Source: Saccharomycopsis crataegensis
Taxonomy: Eukaryota; Ascomycota; Saccharomycetes; Ascoideales; Saccharomycopsidaceae
Direction of reading: 5' to 3'
NCBI RefSeq assembly: GCF_037102585.1
Contig: NW_027043822.1
Span: forward strand, 459,001-523,000
Length of the DNA: 64,000 nt
Shown: positions 48,051 through 59,137 of the stretch, one piece after another
Position numbering within the stretch: position 1 is the stretch's first letter
How the letters are laid out: the number at the start of each line of letters is the position of its first letter
The notes under the pieces: generated by a model
What the model saw: the letters and a program-made list of their open reading frames with translations, nothing else
Told to the model about the DNA's origin: nothing
Database searches by the model: none
Position numbers and translations under genes: made by a program

Positions 48051-51000
48051 ATGACATCTGTTTCTGCTGGTCAAAAACATAGCATTGCTTCCAGTAATGG
48101 GGATTCTTCTTCGAAAAGGGTGAAATTGGAGAAGAAGAACCCAGTTTCTGGTGCCCATTCAATGCCTATTGCCTCTTTGCAATCAGATGATTTGCAAGTA
48201 CACACAAAAAAAGAACCGATAAACCATACCATTCTTGCAAAGCGCGAAACCTCAACGTTTGAACAGGAATTGCTCTCTATGACTGAGGATGTGGAATTGG
48301 ATTCTGGTAACGACAATCCCGAAAAATCGTGGGAAAGACCTCTAGTGGATATCAATCCCCAAAAAAACGATATTTCATTCCAGCAATTGGATGGTGATGA
48401 AACTACTATTGGCCCAAGCTCAGCAATCAGATTTTATGGGGTCACTGCCGAAGGTCACTCTGTTCTTTGTAACATCATTGGGTTCATGCATTACTTTTAT
48501 GTTCCTGCCCCATCAGGTTTCAGACAAGAACATATTGAAGGTTTTAAGAGATACTTGGGAGAAAATTACAAGTCAATTTATGATGTTCAAATAACCGACA
48601 AAGAGTCGATTTGGGGGTATAATGATAATCAAAAGTTGCCATTTTTAAAAATTATTGTTTCAAATGCTGGAGACATATCCAAAGTGAGAACAGGATTTGA
48701 GAAAGGATACATTCGTTTTGGAGAGTTTTTCCGCGGAGGTGGAGATAGTTTAATGACTTATGACAATATCAACTACTTGCTTAGAATGATGATTGATTGC
48801 AAAATTACTGGTATGAGTTGGTTGACCATCCCAAAGAAGTGCTACTCCATGGTTCGCGATAAAGTTTCTACTTGTCAAATCGAAATCACCGTTCACTACA
48901 CAAAAATTATTTCTCATCCTTCGGAAGGCGAATGGCTTAAAACCGCTCCGTTACGTATTTTAAGCTTTGATATTGAATGTGCCGGAAGACCTGGTGTCTT
49001 CCCTGAAGCCGAAAAAGATCCAGTTATTCAGATTGCCAATGTTGTTCAAGCAAATGGTGATGCCAAACCGTTTATCAGAAATGTATTTACCGTTAATACA
49101 TGTGCTTCAATTGTTGGATCACACGTGTTGGAACATAAAACTGAACAGCAAATGTTACAAAAATGGAGGGAATTCGTGGTGAAATGTGATCCCGATGTGA
49201 TCATTGGATACAACACCTGTAACTTTGATTTGCCATATTTGATTGATAGAGCAAAGGCTCTAAAATTAGACCACTTCCCATATTTTGGGAGATTGAAGCT
49301 CAGCAAGCAAAAAGTCAAAGATGCGATGTTCAATTCTAAAGCTTTTGGTAGTAGAGAATCTAAGGAAATTAATATCGAGGGGAGAATTCAAATTGATTTG
49401 TTTCAGTTTATTCAAAGAGAATTCAAGTTAAGATCTTACTCTCTTAATTCGGTGTCGGCCCATTTCTTGAACGAACAAAAAGAAGATGTGCACCACTCGA
49501 TCATCACTGATTTGCAAAATGGTGATAGCGAAACCAGAAGAAGACTCGCAGTCTATTGTTTGAAAGATGCGTACTTGCCACTACGATTATTAGAAAAGTT
49601 AATGTGTTTAATTAACTATACCGAAATGGCGAGAGTCACTGGTGTTCCATTTGGTTATTTGTTGACCAGAGGTCAACAAATCAAGGTTATCTCTCAATTA
49701 TTTAGAAAATGTCTTGAACATGATTTGGTGATTCCGAATCTTCCAAGACAAGGCGGAAGTGATGAGCAGTATGAAGGTGCCACCGTCATTGAGCCAATCA
49801 GAGGGTATTACAGTGTTCCTATCGCCACTTTAGATTTCGCTTCTTTGTATCCATCTATCATGATGGCTCATAATCTCTGCTACAGTACTTTGTTGACTAA
49901 AAAGGCGGTGGAAGACTTCAAGTTGGTAAAAGATGTCGATTATGAAGAGTCTCCTACTGGTGATTTATTTGTTAAGTCGAACAAGAGAAAGGGGATATTG
50001 CCAACTATTTTGCAGGAATTGTTAGGAGCAAGAAAACAAGCGAAAAAAGATATGAAGAATGAACCTGATCCATTTAAGAAAAGTGTTCTTAATGGTAGAC
50101 AATTAGCATTAAAAATTTCCGCCAACTCGGTCTACGGTTTTACTGGGGCAACTATTGGTAAATTACCATGTTTACAAGTTTCATCGTCGGTCACTGCATA
50201 CGGTAGAGAAATGATTCAGAAGACCAAAGAAAAGGTTATGGAAACATATAATATCAAGAATGGATTCAAGTATGACTCGGTGGTTGTGTATGGTGATACC
50301 GATTCTGTTATGGTCAAGTTTGGATATGAGGATTTGGAGACTTGTATGAAGATGGGAGAGGAGGCCGCGGATTTAGTTTCTGAGATTTTTCCTAACCCTG
50401 TGAAATTGGAATTCGAAAAAGTTTATTACCCATACTTATTGATTAACAAGAAGAGATACGCAGGTTTGTATTGGACTAATACCAAAAAGTTTGATAAGAT
50501 GGATACTAAGGGTTTGGAGACGGTGAGAAGAGACAATTGTAAATTCGCATCGAATGTCATTGCCAAAGTGTTGGATTTGGCTTTGATTGATCGTGATGTT
50601 GAAGCTGCTGAAAATTTTGTTAAGAAGATGATTAGTGATTTATTAAATAATAAGGTCGACATTAGCGAGTTGATTATCACTAAACAATTAGCAGCAGAAT
50701 ACAGTGCAAAACAAGCCCATGCAGAATTGGCTAAGAGAATGTATGAAAGAGATGCTGGATCTGCTCCAAATATCGGGGATAGAGTCCCATTTGTTATTGT
50801 CAAGAAAGGTGATAAGGTTCCTGCTTATATGAAGGCTGAGGATCCATTGTACGTGGTCAGAAATGGTCTTTCAATCGATTCAAACTATTACTTGACCAAT
50901 CAGCTTTCCAAGCCATTGATCAGAATCTTTGAACCGATGATTGGTGAAGCCAAGGCTAATAGTTTGCTTACTGGGGCCCATACCAGAAAAGTCACGGTTG

Positions 51001-51323
51001 CCAGGAGCACTGCCAACAAAGGTGGTTTAATGAGGTTTGCTAAAGCAGTGAACACTTGCAAAGTTTGCAAGTCTCCAATTAAGGGAGAAGGGGTGTTGTG
51101 TAACAATTGTATAGATAAGGCAGATGAAATATATGCCGAACAGTTGGCAGAACAAGATGCGCTACAACAGAAATTTGCTAGACTATGGACTCAATGTCAA
51201 AGATGTCAAGGTTCCTTGACCCAAGAAGTTATATGTTCCAATAAGGATTGTTCGATCTTTTATATGCGAGAAAAGTGTGCTATGGATGCTGAAAATCTTG
51301 CAAACGAATTGGCAAAATGGTGA
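48051..51323 (+). CDS. POL3: DNA polymerase delta catalytic subunit
   Basis: 1090-residue family-B DNA polymerase, the main lagging-strand replicase in the nucleus. 3'-5' exonuclease motifs: FDIECAG (about 307), [13 protein letters not shown] (384) and [10 protein letters not shown] (502). Polymerase motifs: [10 protein letters not shown] (594), [13 protein letters not shown] (688), [10 protein letters not shown] (747). C-terminal CysA zinc site [10 protein letters not shown]...CNNC (about 1003) and CysB CQRC...CSNKDC (about 1049-1067), which in this family holds an iron-sulphur cluster and binds the B subunit. The N-terminus has a basic stretch ([10 protein letters not shown]) that may be a nuclear signal. 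Length matches the family (about 1097 in S. cerevisiae). No damage seen. Confidence 0.98.
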   Translation: MTSVSAGQKHSIASSNGDSSSKRVKLEKKNPVSGAHSMPIASLQSDDLQVHTKKEPINHTILAKRETSTFEQELLSMTEDVELDSGNDNPEKSWERPLVDINPQKNDISFQQLDGDETTIGPSSAIRFYGVTAEGHSVLCNIIGFMHYFYVPAPSGFRQEHIEGFKRYLGENYKSIYDVQITDKESIWGYNDNQKLPFLKIIVSNAGDISKVRTGFEKGYIRFGEFFRGGGDSLMTYDNINYLLRMMIDCKITGMSWLTIPKKCYSMVRDKVSTCQIEITVHYTKIISHPSEGEWLKTAPLRILSFDIECAGRPGVFPEAEKDPVIQIANVVQANGDAKPFIRNVFTVNTCASIVGSHVLEHKTEQQMLQKWREFVVKCDPDVIIGYNTCNFDLPYLIDRAKALKLDHFPYFGRLKLSKQKVKDAMFNSKAFGSRESKEINIEGRIQIDLFQFIQREFKLRSYSLNSVSAHFLNEQKEDVHHSIITDLQNGDSETRRRLAVYCLKDAYLPLRLLEKLMCLINYTEMARVTGVPFGYLLTRGQQIKVISQLFRKCLEHDLVIPNLPRQGGSDEQYEGATVIEPIRGYYSVPIATLDFASLYPSIMMAHNLCYSTLLTKKAVEDFKLVKDVDYEESPTGDLFVKSNKRKGILPTILQELLGARKQAKKDMKNEPDPFKKSVLNGRQLALKISANSVYGFTGATIGKLPCLQVSSSVTAYGREMIQKTKEKVMETYNIKNGFKYDSVVVYGDTDSVMVKFGYEDLETCMKMGEEAADLVSEIFPNPVKLEFEKVYYPYLLINKKRYAGLYWTNTKKFDKMDTKGLETVRRDNCKFASNVIAKVLDLALIDRDVEAAENFVKKMISDLLNNKVDISELIITKQLAAEYSAKQAHAELAKRMYERDAGSAPNIGDRVPFVIVKKGDKVPAYMKAEDPLYVVRNGLSIDSNYYLTNQLSKPLIRIFEPMIGEAKANSLLTGAHTRKVTVARSTANKGGLMRFAKAVNTCKVCKSPIKGEGVLCNNCIDKADEIYAEQLAEQDALQQKFARLWTQCQRCQGSLTQEVICSNKDCSIFYMREKCAMDAENLANELAKW

Positions 51324-52025
51324 AAAAAAGATGATGGCACTATGTTTTTCCATTGTGTAATTAATCCATTCATTCCTTTTCCCTTTTCCTTTTGTTTTTG
51401 TACTATATCAAAGAACTTTTTTTATTTTTCTTCTAGCTTTCTTTCATTTCTCATACTATGGTATATTGATTGGTTGTTTTTTCTTGTTTCTGTTTCTAAT
51501 GAAATTTTTCAAATGATATGTTTTTTGAAGCCAAAAGCACTTAGCTCATGTAAAATGAAGTCAAAACTTAATTTATTTTCCTCATGGAAGTCTTGTAACT
51601 TCTCAAGTTTTTTCTCTTCCGATGAAAATTTATTCAATATCCTCTATTTGCTTGTCGATCTACACCCAATAGTAGATTGAATACATGCTATACAGTGTTA
51701 CATTGTCATCAGTGCTACATTGTTAGCACTGTTATGTGCGAATCATGATTTGAATTTGCCGCTTCCTGTTTTCATATATTTTTGGCAGTCTTTATATTGC
51801 CGTTTATATTACCACAAATCGCAGTCCCATTATTATGGATAGATCCTTATCGTTCCATCCACATGTGGAAAGGGGTTTCTTTTTCAGGTCACTTGTTAAC
51901 CCACGTGCCAATTTGAAGAGAATTCTTCAACTGGATGGTGATATATAATAGAAAGATAATAAACAATATGCATCTTTAGAGCTGTCTCCCTACAATAACT
52001 TATATTAGCAAGAAAATATAGCACC
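51324..52025. other. Intergenic: POL3 3' end and SPX-RING promoter
   Basis: 700 bp. T-rich after POL3. The 3' part holds CACGTG (51902-51907) and the palindrome CCACATGTGG (51859-51868). No gene supported. Confidence 0.55.
51900..51908 (-). promoter_or_regulatory. Pho4-type site GCACGTGGG before the SPX-RING gene
   Basis: On the minus strand the sequence reads GCACGTGGG, the high-affinity Pho4 type core, 118 bp upstream of the start codon of a gene whose SPX domain marks it as phosphate-related. Cbf1 and other bHLH factors also bind CACGTG. Confidence 0.55.
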
Positions 52026-53585
52026 ATGAAGTTTGGGAAATACTTCGAGAAAGAGTTGGCGTCGCTGGACGTCCCCAAAGAATGGGCCGAAAATGCTATT
52101 CAGTACAAGGCATTGAAAAAACGAATCAAGCGGTTTGCTGAAGAGCTAATGGTGCTTGGGCTTTCCAAGGAGACCATGGGGATATTACTCAGTGCCTCAG
52201 AGGTAACCAATGCGACTATAAATACCTCAGATACTAAAGTAATAGATATTTCCATGGAAAATGATAATAATAATGGGGATAAGGGTGATAATGAAAAAGA
52301 AGATGAGGAGGAGGAGGACGGACCAGTATCATTACAATCATTAGAGGAGAAAATACAAGATATAAGTCTCGAAGGGACTGACCTTGAGGATAAAGAGCCG
52401 ATACTCTATAATCTTAAATTTCAAATCCAGGTATTAGAAGACGATGCGGTCCAAGAACAAGAAAACCATCCAATAGCGAATTATTTATTGGTAGAAGATC
52501 AACAGTATGTCAAGCCAAAATTGATTGTGGTCTTAAACAATGACAATGATGAATATTCTAAAGAAATTAGGCAAAAAATCATTAAATATATTGAGCATAC
52601 CAGGAAGACTGACAAAATTGTGGAAGTTAAGGAGGATCAAATCAAGTTACAAAATATTGAGAAATTGAAAAATTTACAACGAGTAAGAATCACGATTGAT
52701 CTACACGAAGATGACGAATTTTTTCAAACAATATTCACTGAATTAACAAATCTCCAACAATTGAAAATAGAACATGAACAAAAGATGACAAAAGAAATTG
52801 AAACCATAAGTGATACTATTGGGTCATTATCATCGCCCAGCAAGTGGAGGACCGACCTTGATAGCTGGAGAGAAATTTTCGAAATATACTTGGAAAATAG
52901 GATATTCTATGTGACTGATGACATTCACGGAGAAAGAAAGTTTGAAGATTCTAGCAAAAGATTGCAGCAATTTGAGAAAGAAATCAATTCCACAGATTTG
53001 GTCCAAGGTTTCAAACATAAAAAATCAAAGGTGGCGTACGAAGCATTCTACCAACTTAATGTTGATTTACTTCAAGCGATGAAATTCCATCATCTCAATA
53101 AGTTGGCGGTAACCAAGATCCTCAAGAAATTCGATAAACAAACGGCGTTGGCTGTCAGAACTCAAATTCCCGATATCATGTCGCAAAAGCCCTTCATTAA
53201 CGAGTCATTCATCAACACTCTTTATGGGGCAATTTCTGAAAAACTTGTGTCGGTAATACCGCAAATTGAAGACTATGATTGTCCCATATGTTTCACTATT
53301 GCCTATAGACCTATCAGACTCAAATGTAGCCATGTGTTTTGTGTGCAATGTTTGGTTAATCTACAACGCCAAAAGAAAGATGAATGTCCAGTATGTCGTA
53401 GTCCGGCAGTCATGGAGGCAACATCAGATAATTTGGATATCGAATTGCAGGACTATATGAAGACTTATTTCCCAAAGCAGGTAAAGGAAAAACAGAAGGA
53501 AAGAATGAAAACCATTGAAGCTGAGACATATTATCTTGCGTATAGAAAAGCCAAGTATAGTGGCGAAGGATGTTGCATCCAGTGA
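52026..53585 (+). CDS. SPX-RING E3 ubiquitin ligase
   Basis: 519 residues. The N-terminus MKFGKYFEKELASL...YKALKKRIK is the start of an SPX domain, whose lysines bind inositol pyrophosphates; its remaining helices run to about residue 380, with an acidic insert (DEEEEDGP) and a coiled stretch. A C3HC4 RING follows at about 418-460 (CPICFTIAYRP, CSHVFCVQC, CPVC). This layout matches fungal SPX-RING ligases such as S. pombe Pqr1 and Neurospora NRE-1, which act in phosphate and polyphosphate control. The last four residues are CCIQ, a possible prenylation box. A Pho4-type site lies upstream. Confidence 0.92.
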   Translation: MKFGKYFEKELASLDVPKEWAENAIQYKALKKRIKRFAEELMVLGLSKETMGILLSASEVTNATINTSDTKVIDISMENDNNNGDKGDNEKEDEEEEDGPVSLQSLEEKIQDISLEGTDLEDKEPILYNLKFQIQVLEDDAVQEQENHPIANYLLVEDQQYVKPKLIVVLNNDNDEYSKEIRQKIIKYIEHTRKTDKIVEVKEDQIKLQNIEKLKNLQRVRITIDLHEDDEFFQTIFTELTNLQQLKIEHEQKMTKEIETISDTIGSLSSPSKWRTDLDSWREIFEIYLENRIFYVTDDIHGERKFEDSSKRLQQFEKEINSTDLVQGFKHKKSKVAYEAFYQLNVDLLQAMKFHHLNKLAVTKILKKFDKQTALAVRTQIPDIMSQKPFINESFINTLYGAISEKLVSVIPQIEDYDCPICFTIAYRPIRLKCSHVFCVQCLVNLQRQKKDECPVCRSPAVMEATSDNLDIELQDYMKTYFPKQVKEKQKERMKTIEAETYYLAYRKAKYSGEGCCIQ

Positions 53586-53774
53586 GAATATGTTCATATA
53601 TTTCCTTATTTTTGGTAGTTTACATTTTTTTTTTTTCAATAGAGTTAGTTCTCAAGAACGTTGAAACACAACAGGATTTCTGGAATATGAAATGTAAATA
53701 TAATATATTAATAATAAAGGTCATTAGATAGAATTAGGGTTAATTTTCTATTGATGTAACAAATCACATTTAAT

Positions 53775-55532
53775 TCATTTCTTTTTTGATTTTTTTATAA
53801 GCTTATTTTTGACACTTTTTTTCATTTTTGTCTTTCTCTTTTCTTGTTTTTGCTCCTTAACCAATTTCTTGCGCAACTTTTTCTCATCTTTATCTTCATG
53901 CTTCTTTCCTTTCAAGGTCTTCTCGGTTTCTTCGAATTCGTCTTCCTCGTCATCTTCTTCATCTTCATCATCTTCATCATTATCTTCTTCATCTTCTTCC
54001 TCCTCATCTTCAACTTCCTCCTCATCGGCCTCTTTAGATTCAGCAATTTTTTGTTTATTGGCGCGATGATCAACAACCATAGTTTTGAAAACATCAATTT
54101 TACCTTCTCTAAATCTTTTAAAATCTTGTTCTTCTAAAGAATTCAAGTCCCTCATTAAATGCAAATTTCTAAAAATCTCATCTTGCTTTTCATCCTCTTC
54201 ATCAAGCTTCAACTTCAAGTTTCCCACGAGTTTCATTAAACCTTCTGCATTGTATTGATTCTCTTTTTTGTAATCGCTGGAATTGTCTTTTTCAACTTCT
54301 TTTGGTCCTTCTGAGTCCCCGAAATCTTTCACAAGAACATCGAAATCTTCAATGACAAACTTAAAGATTTCTTTCTCTAGAAACACATCAATTTTCTTCT
54401 TCTTTTGGAAATAATCATTAATATTTTTGATATCCATTCTTAAGAAATCTAACGCCATTGGATGGTTTGGCTCGACAGATTGCGAAACGTCAATGATATA
54501 AATCTCTCCATCTTTGTACATGATCAAATTATATTCTGATAAGTCCGCATGAACCAATCGGCACTTCTGATACATCAATCGCATATTAACCAATATCTGT
54601 TGATAAATATCAAAAATTTGTTGATCAGACTTGAACTCATAATCTTTTAATCTTGGAGCTGGCCAACCTCGTTCATTTTCCGATGATTTGATGGTCAATG
54701 GAGCAATTGCATCTTCGACGCTCTCCGCAGCGGCCGCCTCGTCATTAACAGCCAGACTAGCTTTTTCAGCATCAGCAGCAGCAGCCAGAGATTCTTCTTC
54801 ATCAACTGGATTTCTTGACAAGAATTCCATCATTAAAATATTTGACTTTAATTCATATGGCTCGGGGACATTAAACCCGTTAAGTTTCAATCTTTTTAGA
54901 TTTCTAAATTCTTTTTCAGACCATACCTTGATCAACTTCCGAGCATTAATTTTGTTGTTGTTTTTGAAACCTTTGAATCTGAACTCTCCGCTGATATATC
55001 TTTCTCTATCCTTGAAGACCAAAACCGAGGTTTTATAAACCTTGATAGCAAATTCTTTACCAGTGAGTTCATTGATCCCGTAATAAATGTTAGCTTCTTT
55101 CCCGGTACTCAAACACCCATCAATTTTGGTTAAGGTCCCATTCCTAATAAATTTTTGCAATTGGTTGAAAGTTTTTGGGTCAATGGCGTTTTCTACTGTG
55201 GCACGATCACTTTTATCTTTTTCAATTCTTGCTGATTTGACTTGTGAATCAATCTTGATTTTATCTTGATATTTCGCAAGAATTTGACCATTTTCAGACT
55301 CAGTTATATTTTTATGTTCATGATTTGATGATGGCACTTGCGGTTGATTTTTCTTGGAGAAATTGATCTTTTCTCGATATGTTTGTTTCACCTCTTCTTC
55401 TTCCTCTTCTTCTTCCTCCTCTTCAGACTCAGAGTCGGAGTCTTCGCTAAGGTGTTGAATATCAACGTCCAGTGCTTCCCAACCGATCTTTGAGCTCTCT
55501 TGTAAGGTCAAATCACCGAGCTTCTTCTCCAT
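53775..55532 (-). CDS. RIO1: Atypical protein kinase Rio1
   Basis: 585-residue RIO-family kinase/ATPase needed for late cytoplasmic maturation of the 40S ribosomal subunit. Nucleotide loop GCLSTGKEANIYYG (about residue 145), FAIKVYKTSVLVFKDRERYI with the catalytic lysine, catalytic loop LVHADLSEYNLIMY (about 328) and metal-binding IIDVSQSVEPNHP (about 347) are intact. An Ala/Glu-rich insert sits in the kinase domain (AAAADAEKASLAVNDEAAAA). N- and C-terminal acidic runs and a Lys-rich end (KNKLIKKSKKK) are usual for fungal Rio1. ATG at 55532 (MEKKLGDLTL); the frame continues upstream only from a GTG. Confidence 0.97.
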   Translation of the reverse strand: MEKKLGDLTLQESSKIGWEALDVDIQHLSEDSDSESEEEEEEEEEEEVKQTYREKINFSKKNQPQVPSSNHEHKNITESENGQILAKYQDKIKIDSQVKSARIEKDKSDRATVENAIDPKTFNQLQKFIRNGTLTKIDGCLSTGKEANIYYGINELTGKEFAIKVYKTSVLVFKDRERYISGEFRFKGFKNNNKINARKLIKVWSEKEFRNLKRLKLNGFNVPEPYELKSNILMMEFLSRNPVDEEESLAAAADAEKASLAVNDEAAAAESVEDAIAPLTIKSSENERGWPAPRLKDYEFKSDQQIFDIYQQILVNMRLMYQKCRLVHADLSEYNLIMYKDGEIYIIDVSQSVEPNHPMALDFLRMDIKNINDYFQKKKKIDVFLEKEIFKFVIEDFDVLVKDFGDSEGPKEVEKDNSSDYKKENQYNAEGLMKLVGNLKLKLDEEDEKQDEIFRNLHLMRDLNSLEEQDFKRFREGKIDVFKTMVVDHRANKQKIAESKEADEEEVEDEEEEDEEDNDEDDEDEEDDEEDEFEETEKTLKGKKHEDKDEKKLRKKLVKEQKQEKRKTKMKKSVKNKLIKKSKKK

Positions 55533-55926
55533 GATTAAATAGATCACTGCTTTCTATTGGTATCCAATACTTTTGAGATCCTAGTCACTTAGATGAGCCT
55601 TCTGAAATTTTTTTTTTTTTCTATTGATGGGCGCTTACCCTGCTGGTTGTCTTATTTTCTCTTTTTTCTTCTTCTTTTTTTCTTTTCTGGAAGGCCCCCG
55701 ACCCATGGGGCTGGTTTGTTGTTGCACCACAGATCCCTGCTAATTTGAGGAAGATAACCAATTTGAAACAAGCAGCGCTCACCAGCAACCAATATATTGA
55801 TAAGCGATAATGTACCATAATTGAACAGAATACTTCCAGCCGGAGGAGAAAAAAAAAACAAAAAAATACCGCTTTTGGGTGTTCCGCTGGCAGGAAACTG
55901 GGCGTTGTGAGGCAACGAACCCTTGT

Positions 55927-55932
55927 CACGTG
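55927..55932 (+). promoter_or_regulatory. CACGTG box between RIO1 and AVT1-like gene
   Basis: Exact CACGTG in GTCACGTGTG, the Cbf1/Tye7 type context. It lies roughly midway in the divergent promoter, so which gene it serves is unclear. Confidence 0.4.
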
Positions 55933-56230
55933 TGCACAGATTTTTGTTGTTTTTTTTTTCTCTTTCGGCTGACACATTTTTTAGTCTCCTTATCAACCTT
56001 TTTCTCTTTAGTCTTTACATCGTTCTTCTGTATTTTGGCCCATTAATTGTGTTCAAAATTGTCTCATAATATCCTACGTATTATAGTCACTGGTAAGTAC
56101 TATTGTCTTCCGGCCTTTAATTACCATTTTACTTCAAACTCTTTGAATCCCTGGGCAGTCACGTACCCCATCGACATTTTGTACAGTCAATCATCCCAAT
56201 TAACCCAGAACTTGTCTAATTAAGGAATGG

Positions 56231-56257
56231 AAAAAAAAAAAAAAAAAAAAAAAAAAA
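56231..56257. repeat. A27 homopolymer in the AVT1-like promoter
   Basis: Uninterrupted poly(dA) of 27 bases about 145 bp before the start codon, the sort of stiff tract that keeps yeast promoters free of nucleosomes. Confidence 0.9.
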
Positions 56258-56399
56258 GAAAAGAAAACAAACGGTTGGAAAAAACAAGAAGCTGAAAAAT
56301 CTGTCAACGTGTATATATAAACATTTATTGTATTGCCCAAAAGTTCTTCGTCCACTAACAAACTCGTCAATAGTTGCAAACAGACATCCCTAAATCACC

Positions 56400-57992
56400 A
56401 TGTCATATGGCACTACTTCAACCCAAAGCCCTCCCCTGGCAATTCCAATTGGTGCCCCTATTCGTTCTCGTCGGGCCTCAATATTCGATGCTGGTGGTCC
56501 AAACTCCATTAGTGAGTTTGTTGGTTCCTATTCCAGAATGCAAAGTCATATGCAAAACTTGATTGTTCCTCAAGATGAAGCAGCAAGTCATAGCCCAAGA
56601 TTGAGCTTTGATGATAACGCGCCTAGTATCTTCCCTAGTTATGGTGCAATTCTGGATGAAAATAGTATTTTCAACGATGCCAATAGCGTGTTTAATGATG
56701 CCAGCATTATGTCTGGGTCTTTGGTTCCTGGCGACTTGGAAGACCAATTGTTATCACGCAATCGGTTATACTCTCTGAATTCTAGAATCACCGGTAAAGG
56801 GGATGACGGAACTTTGATCATTGGAAGAAGTACCGCTCCTCAAACAATTTTCAATTCGATCAATATCTTGATTGGTGTTGGTCTCTATTCCTTATCTTAT
56901 GGGTTCAAATATTCAGGATTGGTTTATGGGGTATTGCTTTTAGCGCTCTGTGGGGTCGTTACCAATTATTCGGCTTTGTTGATTGGTAGATGCTTGAAAA
57001 GCAATTCCAATTTGTTTTCTTATGGGGATATTGCCAGACACTGTTATGGTGACCTTGCATTTATTGGTTGTGTCATTTCCTTCTCGTTGGATTTGATTGG
57101 AGCAGCAGTGGCACTTATCATTTTATTTTCGGACTCGTTCCATACATTCTATCCAAATATCTCCAGTTTCACCTTCAGCATCATTTATTGCTTCATTATT
57201 TTGGGTCTCTCATTGTTGCCGCTAAACATTTTGTCTAACTTGAGTTTTGTTGGAATTGTTTGCACTAGTGGTACTGTGCTTGTATGTATCATTGCTGGGT
57301 TTTCCAAACCTTCAGGTCAAGGTTCCTTATTGTCCCCATCAGAAATGTTTTTGTGGCCAGAAGAATATAAATACTTGTTGGTGTCATTGGGGATCTTTTT
57401 GGCGTTGTTTGGTGGCCATGCTGTTTTCCCTGAGTTGTATCGTGATATGAGACATCCCCAAAAATTTGGCAAGTCAATTACCATTGCCTTTAGTTTCACT
57501 ATCACTCTTGACATGACCGCCGCTTTAATTGGTTACATCATGTTTGGTAACGATGTTGCTGAAATCTTGACAAATTCTATCATGAAAGCCGAAGGTTATG
57601 CCAGTTGGATTCCAACCACATTATGCTTATTCTTAGGGTTGGTGCCATTGACCAAAGGCCCTTTGGTTATTCGCCCAGTTTCCACAGTTCTTGACCAATA
57701 TTTCAATGTTCACACAGACCCAAGACCCCATAATCCAATCAAAATCATGGACAAGGCGATTATTATTTTTATTGCCTTCCTTATTGCCAACTTGTGTACT
57801 AGTTTTGCTCAAGTTATGGCGGTTATGGGAAGTTTGATTTGCTTCACCATTTGCATCACATTGCCATTCTTGTTTTATTATAAGATGTTTTACGATGAAT
57901 TGAGCCATTTCAAAAGACTCTTCTTTGAAATTAGTATTGGTATCAGCTTGGTCTTGACCGTTGCCGGTACTTATTGTGCTCTCGTATATTGA
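56400..57992 (+). CDS. AVT1: Vacuolar amino acid transporter, Avt1 type
   Basis: 530 residues. A soluble N-terminus of about 140 residues (two similar NDANS stretches) is followed by a transporter domain with about eleven membrane segments starting at STAPQTIFNSINILIGVGLYSL. Family marks: GLYSLSYGFKYSGL, NYSALLIGRCL, SYGDIARHCYG, GGHAVFPELYRDMRHP and TKGPLVIRPV. Members of this AAAP group move neutral amino acids into the vacuole by proton antiport. Shorter than S. cerevisiae Avt1 (602 aa), mostly in the N-terminal region. Confidence 0.88.
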   Translation: MSYGTTSTQSPPLAIPIGAPIRSRRASIFDAGGPNSISEFVGSYSRMQSHMQNLIVPQDEAASHSPRLSFDDNAPSIFPSYGAILDENSIFNDANSVFNDASIMSGSLVPGDLEDQLLSRNRLYSLNSRITGKGDDGTLIIGRSTAPQTIFNSINILIGVGLYSLSYGFKYSGLVYGVLLLALCGVVTNYSALLIGRCLKSNSNLFSYGDIARHCYGDLAFIGCVISFSLDLIGAAVALIILFSDSFHTFYPNISSFTFSIIYCFIILGLSLLPLNILSNLSFVGIVCTSGTVLVCIIAGFSKPSGQGSLLSPSEMFLWPEEYKYLLVSLGIFLALFGGHAVFPELYRDMRHPQKFGKSITIAFSFTITLDMTAALIGYIMFGNDVAEILTNSIMKAEGYASWIPTTLCLFLGLVPLTKGPLVIRPVSTVLDQYFNVHTDPRPHNPIKIMDKAIIIFIAFLIANLCTSFAQVMAVMGSLICFTICITLPFLFYYKMFYDELSHFKRLFFEISIGISLVLTVAGTYCALVY

Positions 57993-59137
57993 TTTGCGGC
58001 TATTCGCCATGCAGCTTTTACCATACCTCTGTTTTTTTTTCTCTCTCTGTCCCTCTTCAGCTTAGATTTTACCTTCTTCTTCTTTGATAATTATTTAATT
58101 ATTTTCATTTGTTAGAAATTCTTCATGTTATACGTTTGATTTTGGTTTTGTTCCCTTTTAGAATTCTTTATTATTCTTATACCACACAGCATAAAAAATC
58201 CTCAGCATCTTACACATAGACATATATATTCATACTCACCATCTCTGACGTCATTATTTCTTATGACATTGTATTCTTTTCTCTTTCTAGTGGCAATAGA
58301 CGTGATACCATGTTTGGATTTGTTGGATCGTATATATATGTATACACTTTAACAGCGATCCGCATCCAGAGTCGTTTGCGAGAAAAATAACACCCGGGCT
58401 TGAAATTTGAACCTTTGAATTTTCTCTCTCACTCTACAGGGAGAAACGAGCGGATTGTGCGTATTTCCTTTAAAAATATGTAGGTTATACATTTGTTTTT
58501 TTCGGTTTGGTTCCTTACTTTAGACTGCAGGAACTGCAAAATACTCGAACACATGTAAGAGAAACAACAGGAAATGGAGACCCTTAATGAGACATAATAT
58601 AGAGATTAATCGAGAATAGTTACCTGTTTGAACACTTTTGTTTTGAGGGTGAAATAGGGCCGAAAGAAAATTGTAAAACCATGCACATGGAACCATGCCC
58701 GTGGGTCCATGTGGATTTTCTGGTTACGAGGCGCGCGCACAGATCGGCAGTAATTTTTTTTTTTTTTTCTCCTCCCCCTTCTCTCCCCCATCTCGACGAC
58801 GACTACTCACTAAGTGGCTAGTAACAGCATTCATTTAAAGGAAAGCAAGACGCTGAGATCTAGAATTCCAGGGGAGTCTGTTCAACTGGCTTGTGATATT
58901 ATCGCTATTTTTTCTTATTGTTGTTGTTGTTTTTTTTGCACAGCTTATTGAAGTGGTTTGGGGTGTGTATATACATCATTGACTCGTACAACATTTTTTT
59001 AAAGAAAAAACGTTGCTGTTATAAAGAAAAATCATTGGTACCCTAGGATAATTGAATATATCGACAAATAATTGCCGCGTGTTGATTTTTATTTGAATTT
59101 TTTATTTATTATTGATTATCTTTATTCATAAACCCTA
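57993..59137. other. Intergenic: AVT1-like 3' end and NIK1 promoter
   Basis: 1.1 kb. Contains an inverted repeat CACATGGA/TCCATGTG (58683-58712), a GC-rich patch with GGCGCGCGCAC (58730-58740) and T runs (58747-58769, 58930-58939). No gene supported. Confidence 0.5.

Larger units (their letters stand above)
55533..56399. other. Divergent promoter region between RIO1 and the AVT1-like gene
   Basis: 870 bp with a CACGTG box (55927-55932), a GC-rich patch (55686-55740) and an A27 run at 56231-56257. Short frames here have no recognisable product. Confidence 0.55.

Noticed and set aside
53809-54137. Plus-strand Ser/Phe-rich frames opposite RIO1
   Set aside because: Shadow of the acidic and Lys-rich C-terminal codons of RIO1.
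55621-55996. Two overlapping minus-strand frames between RIO1 and AVT1-like gene
   Set aside because: Low-complexity, overlap each other in different frames, no product recognised; the region is a divergent promoter.
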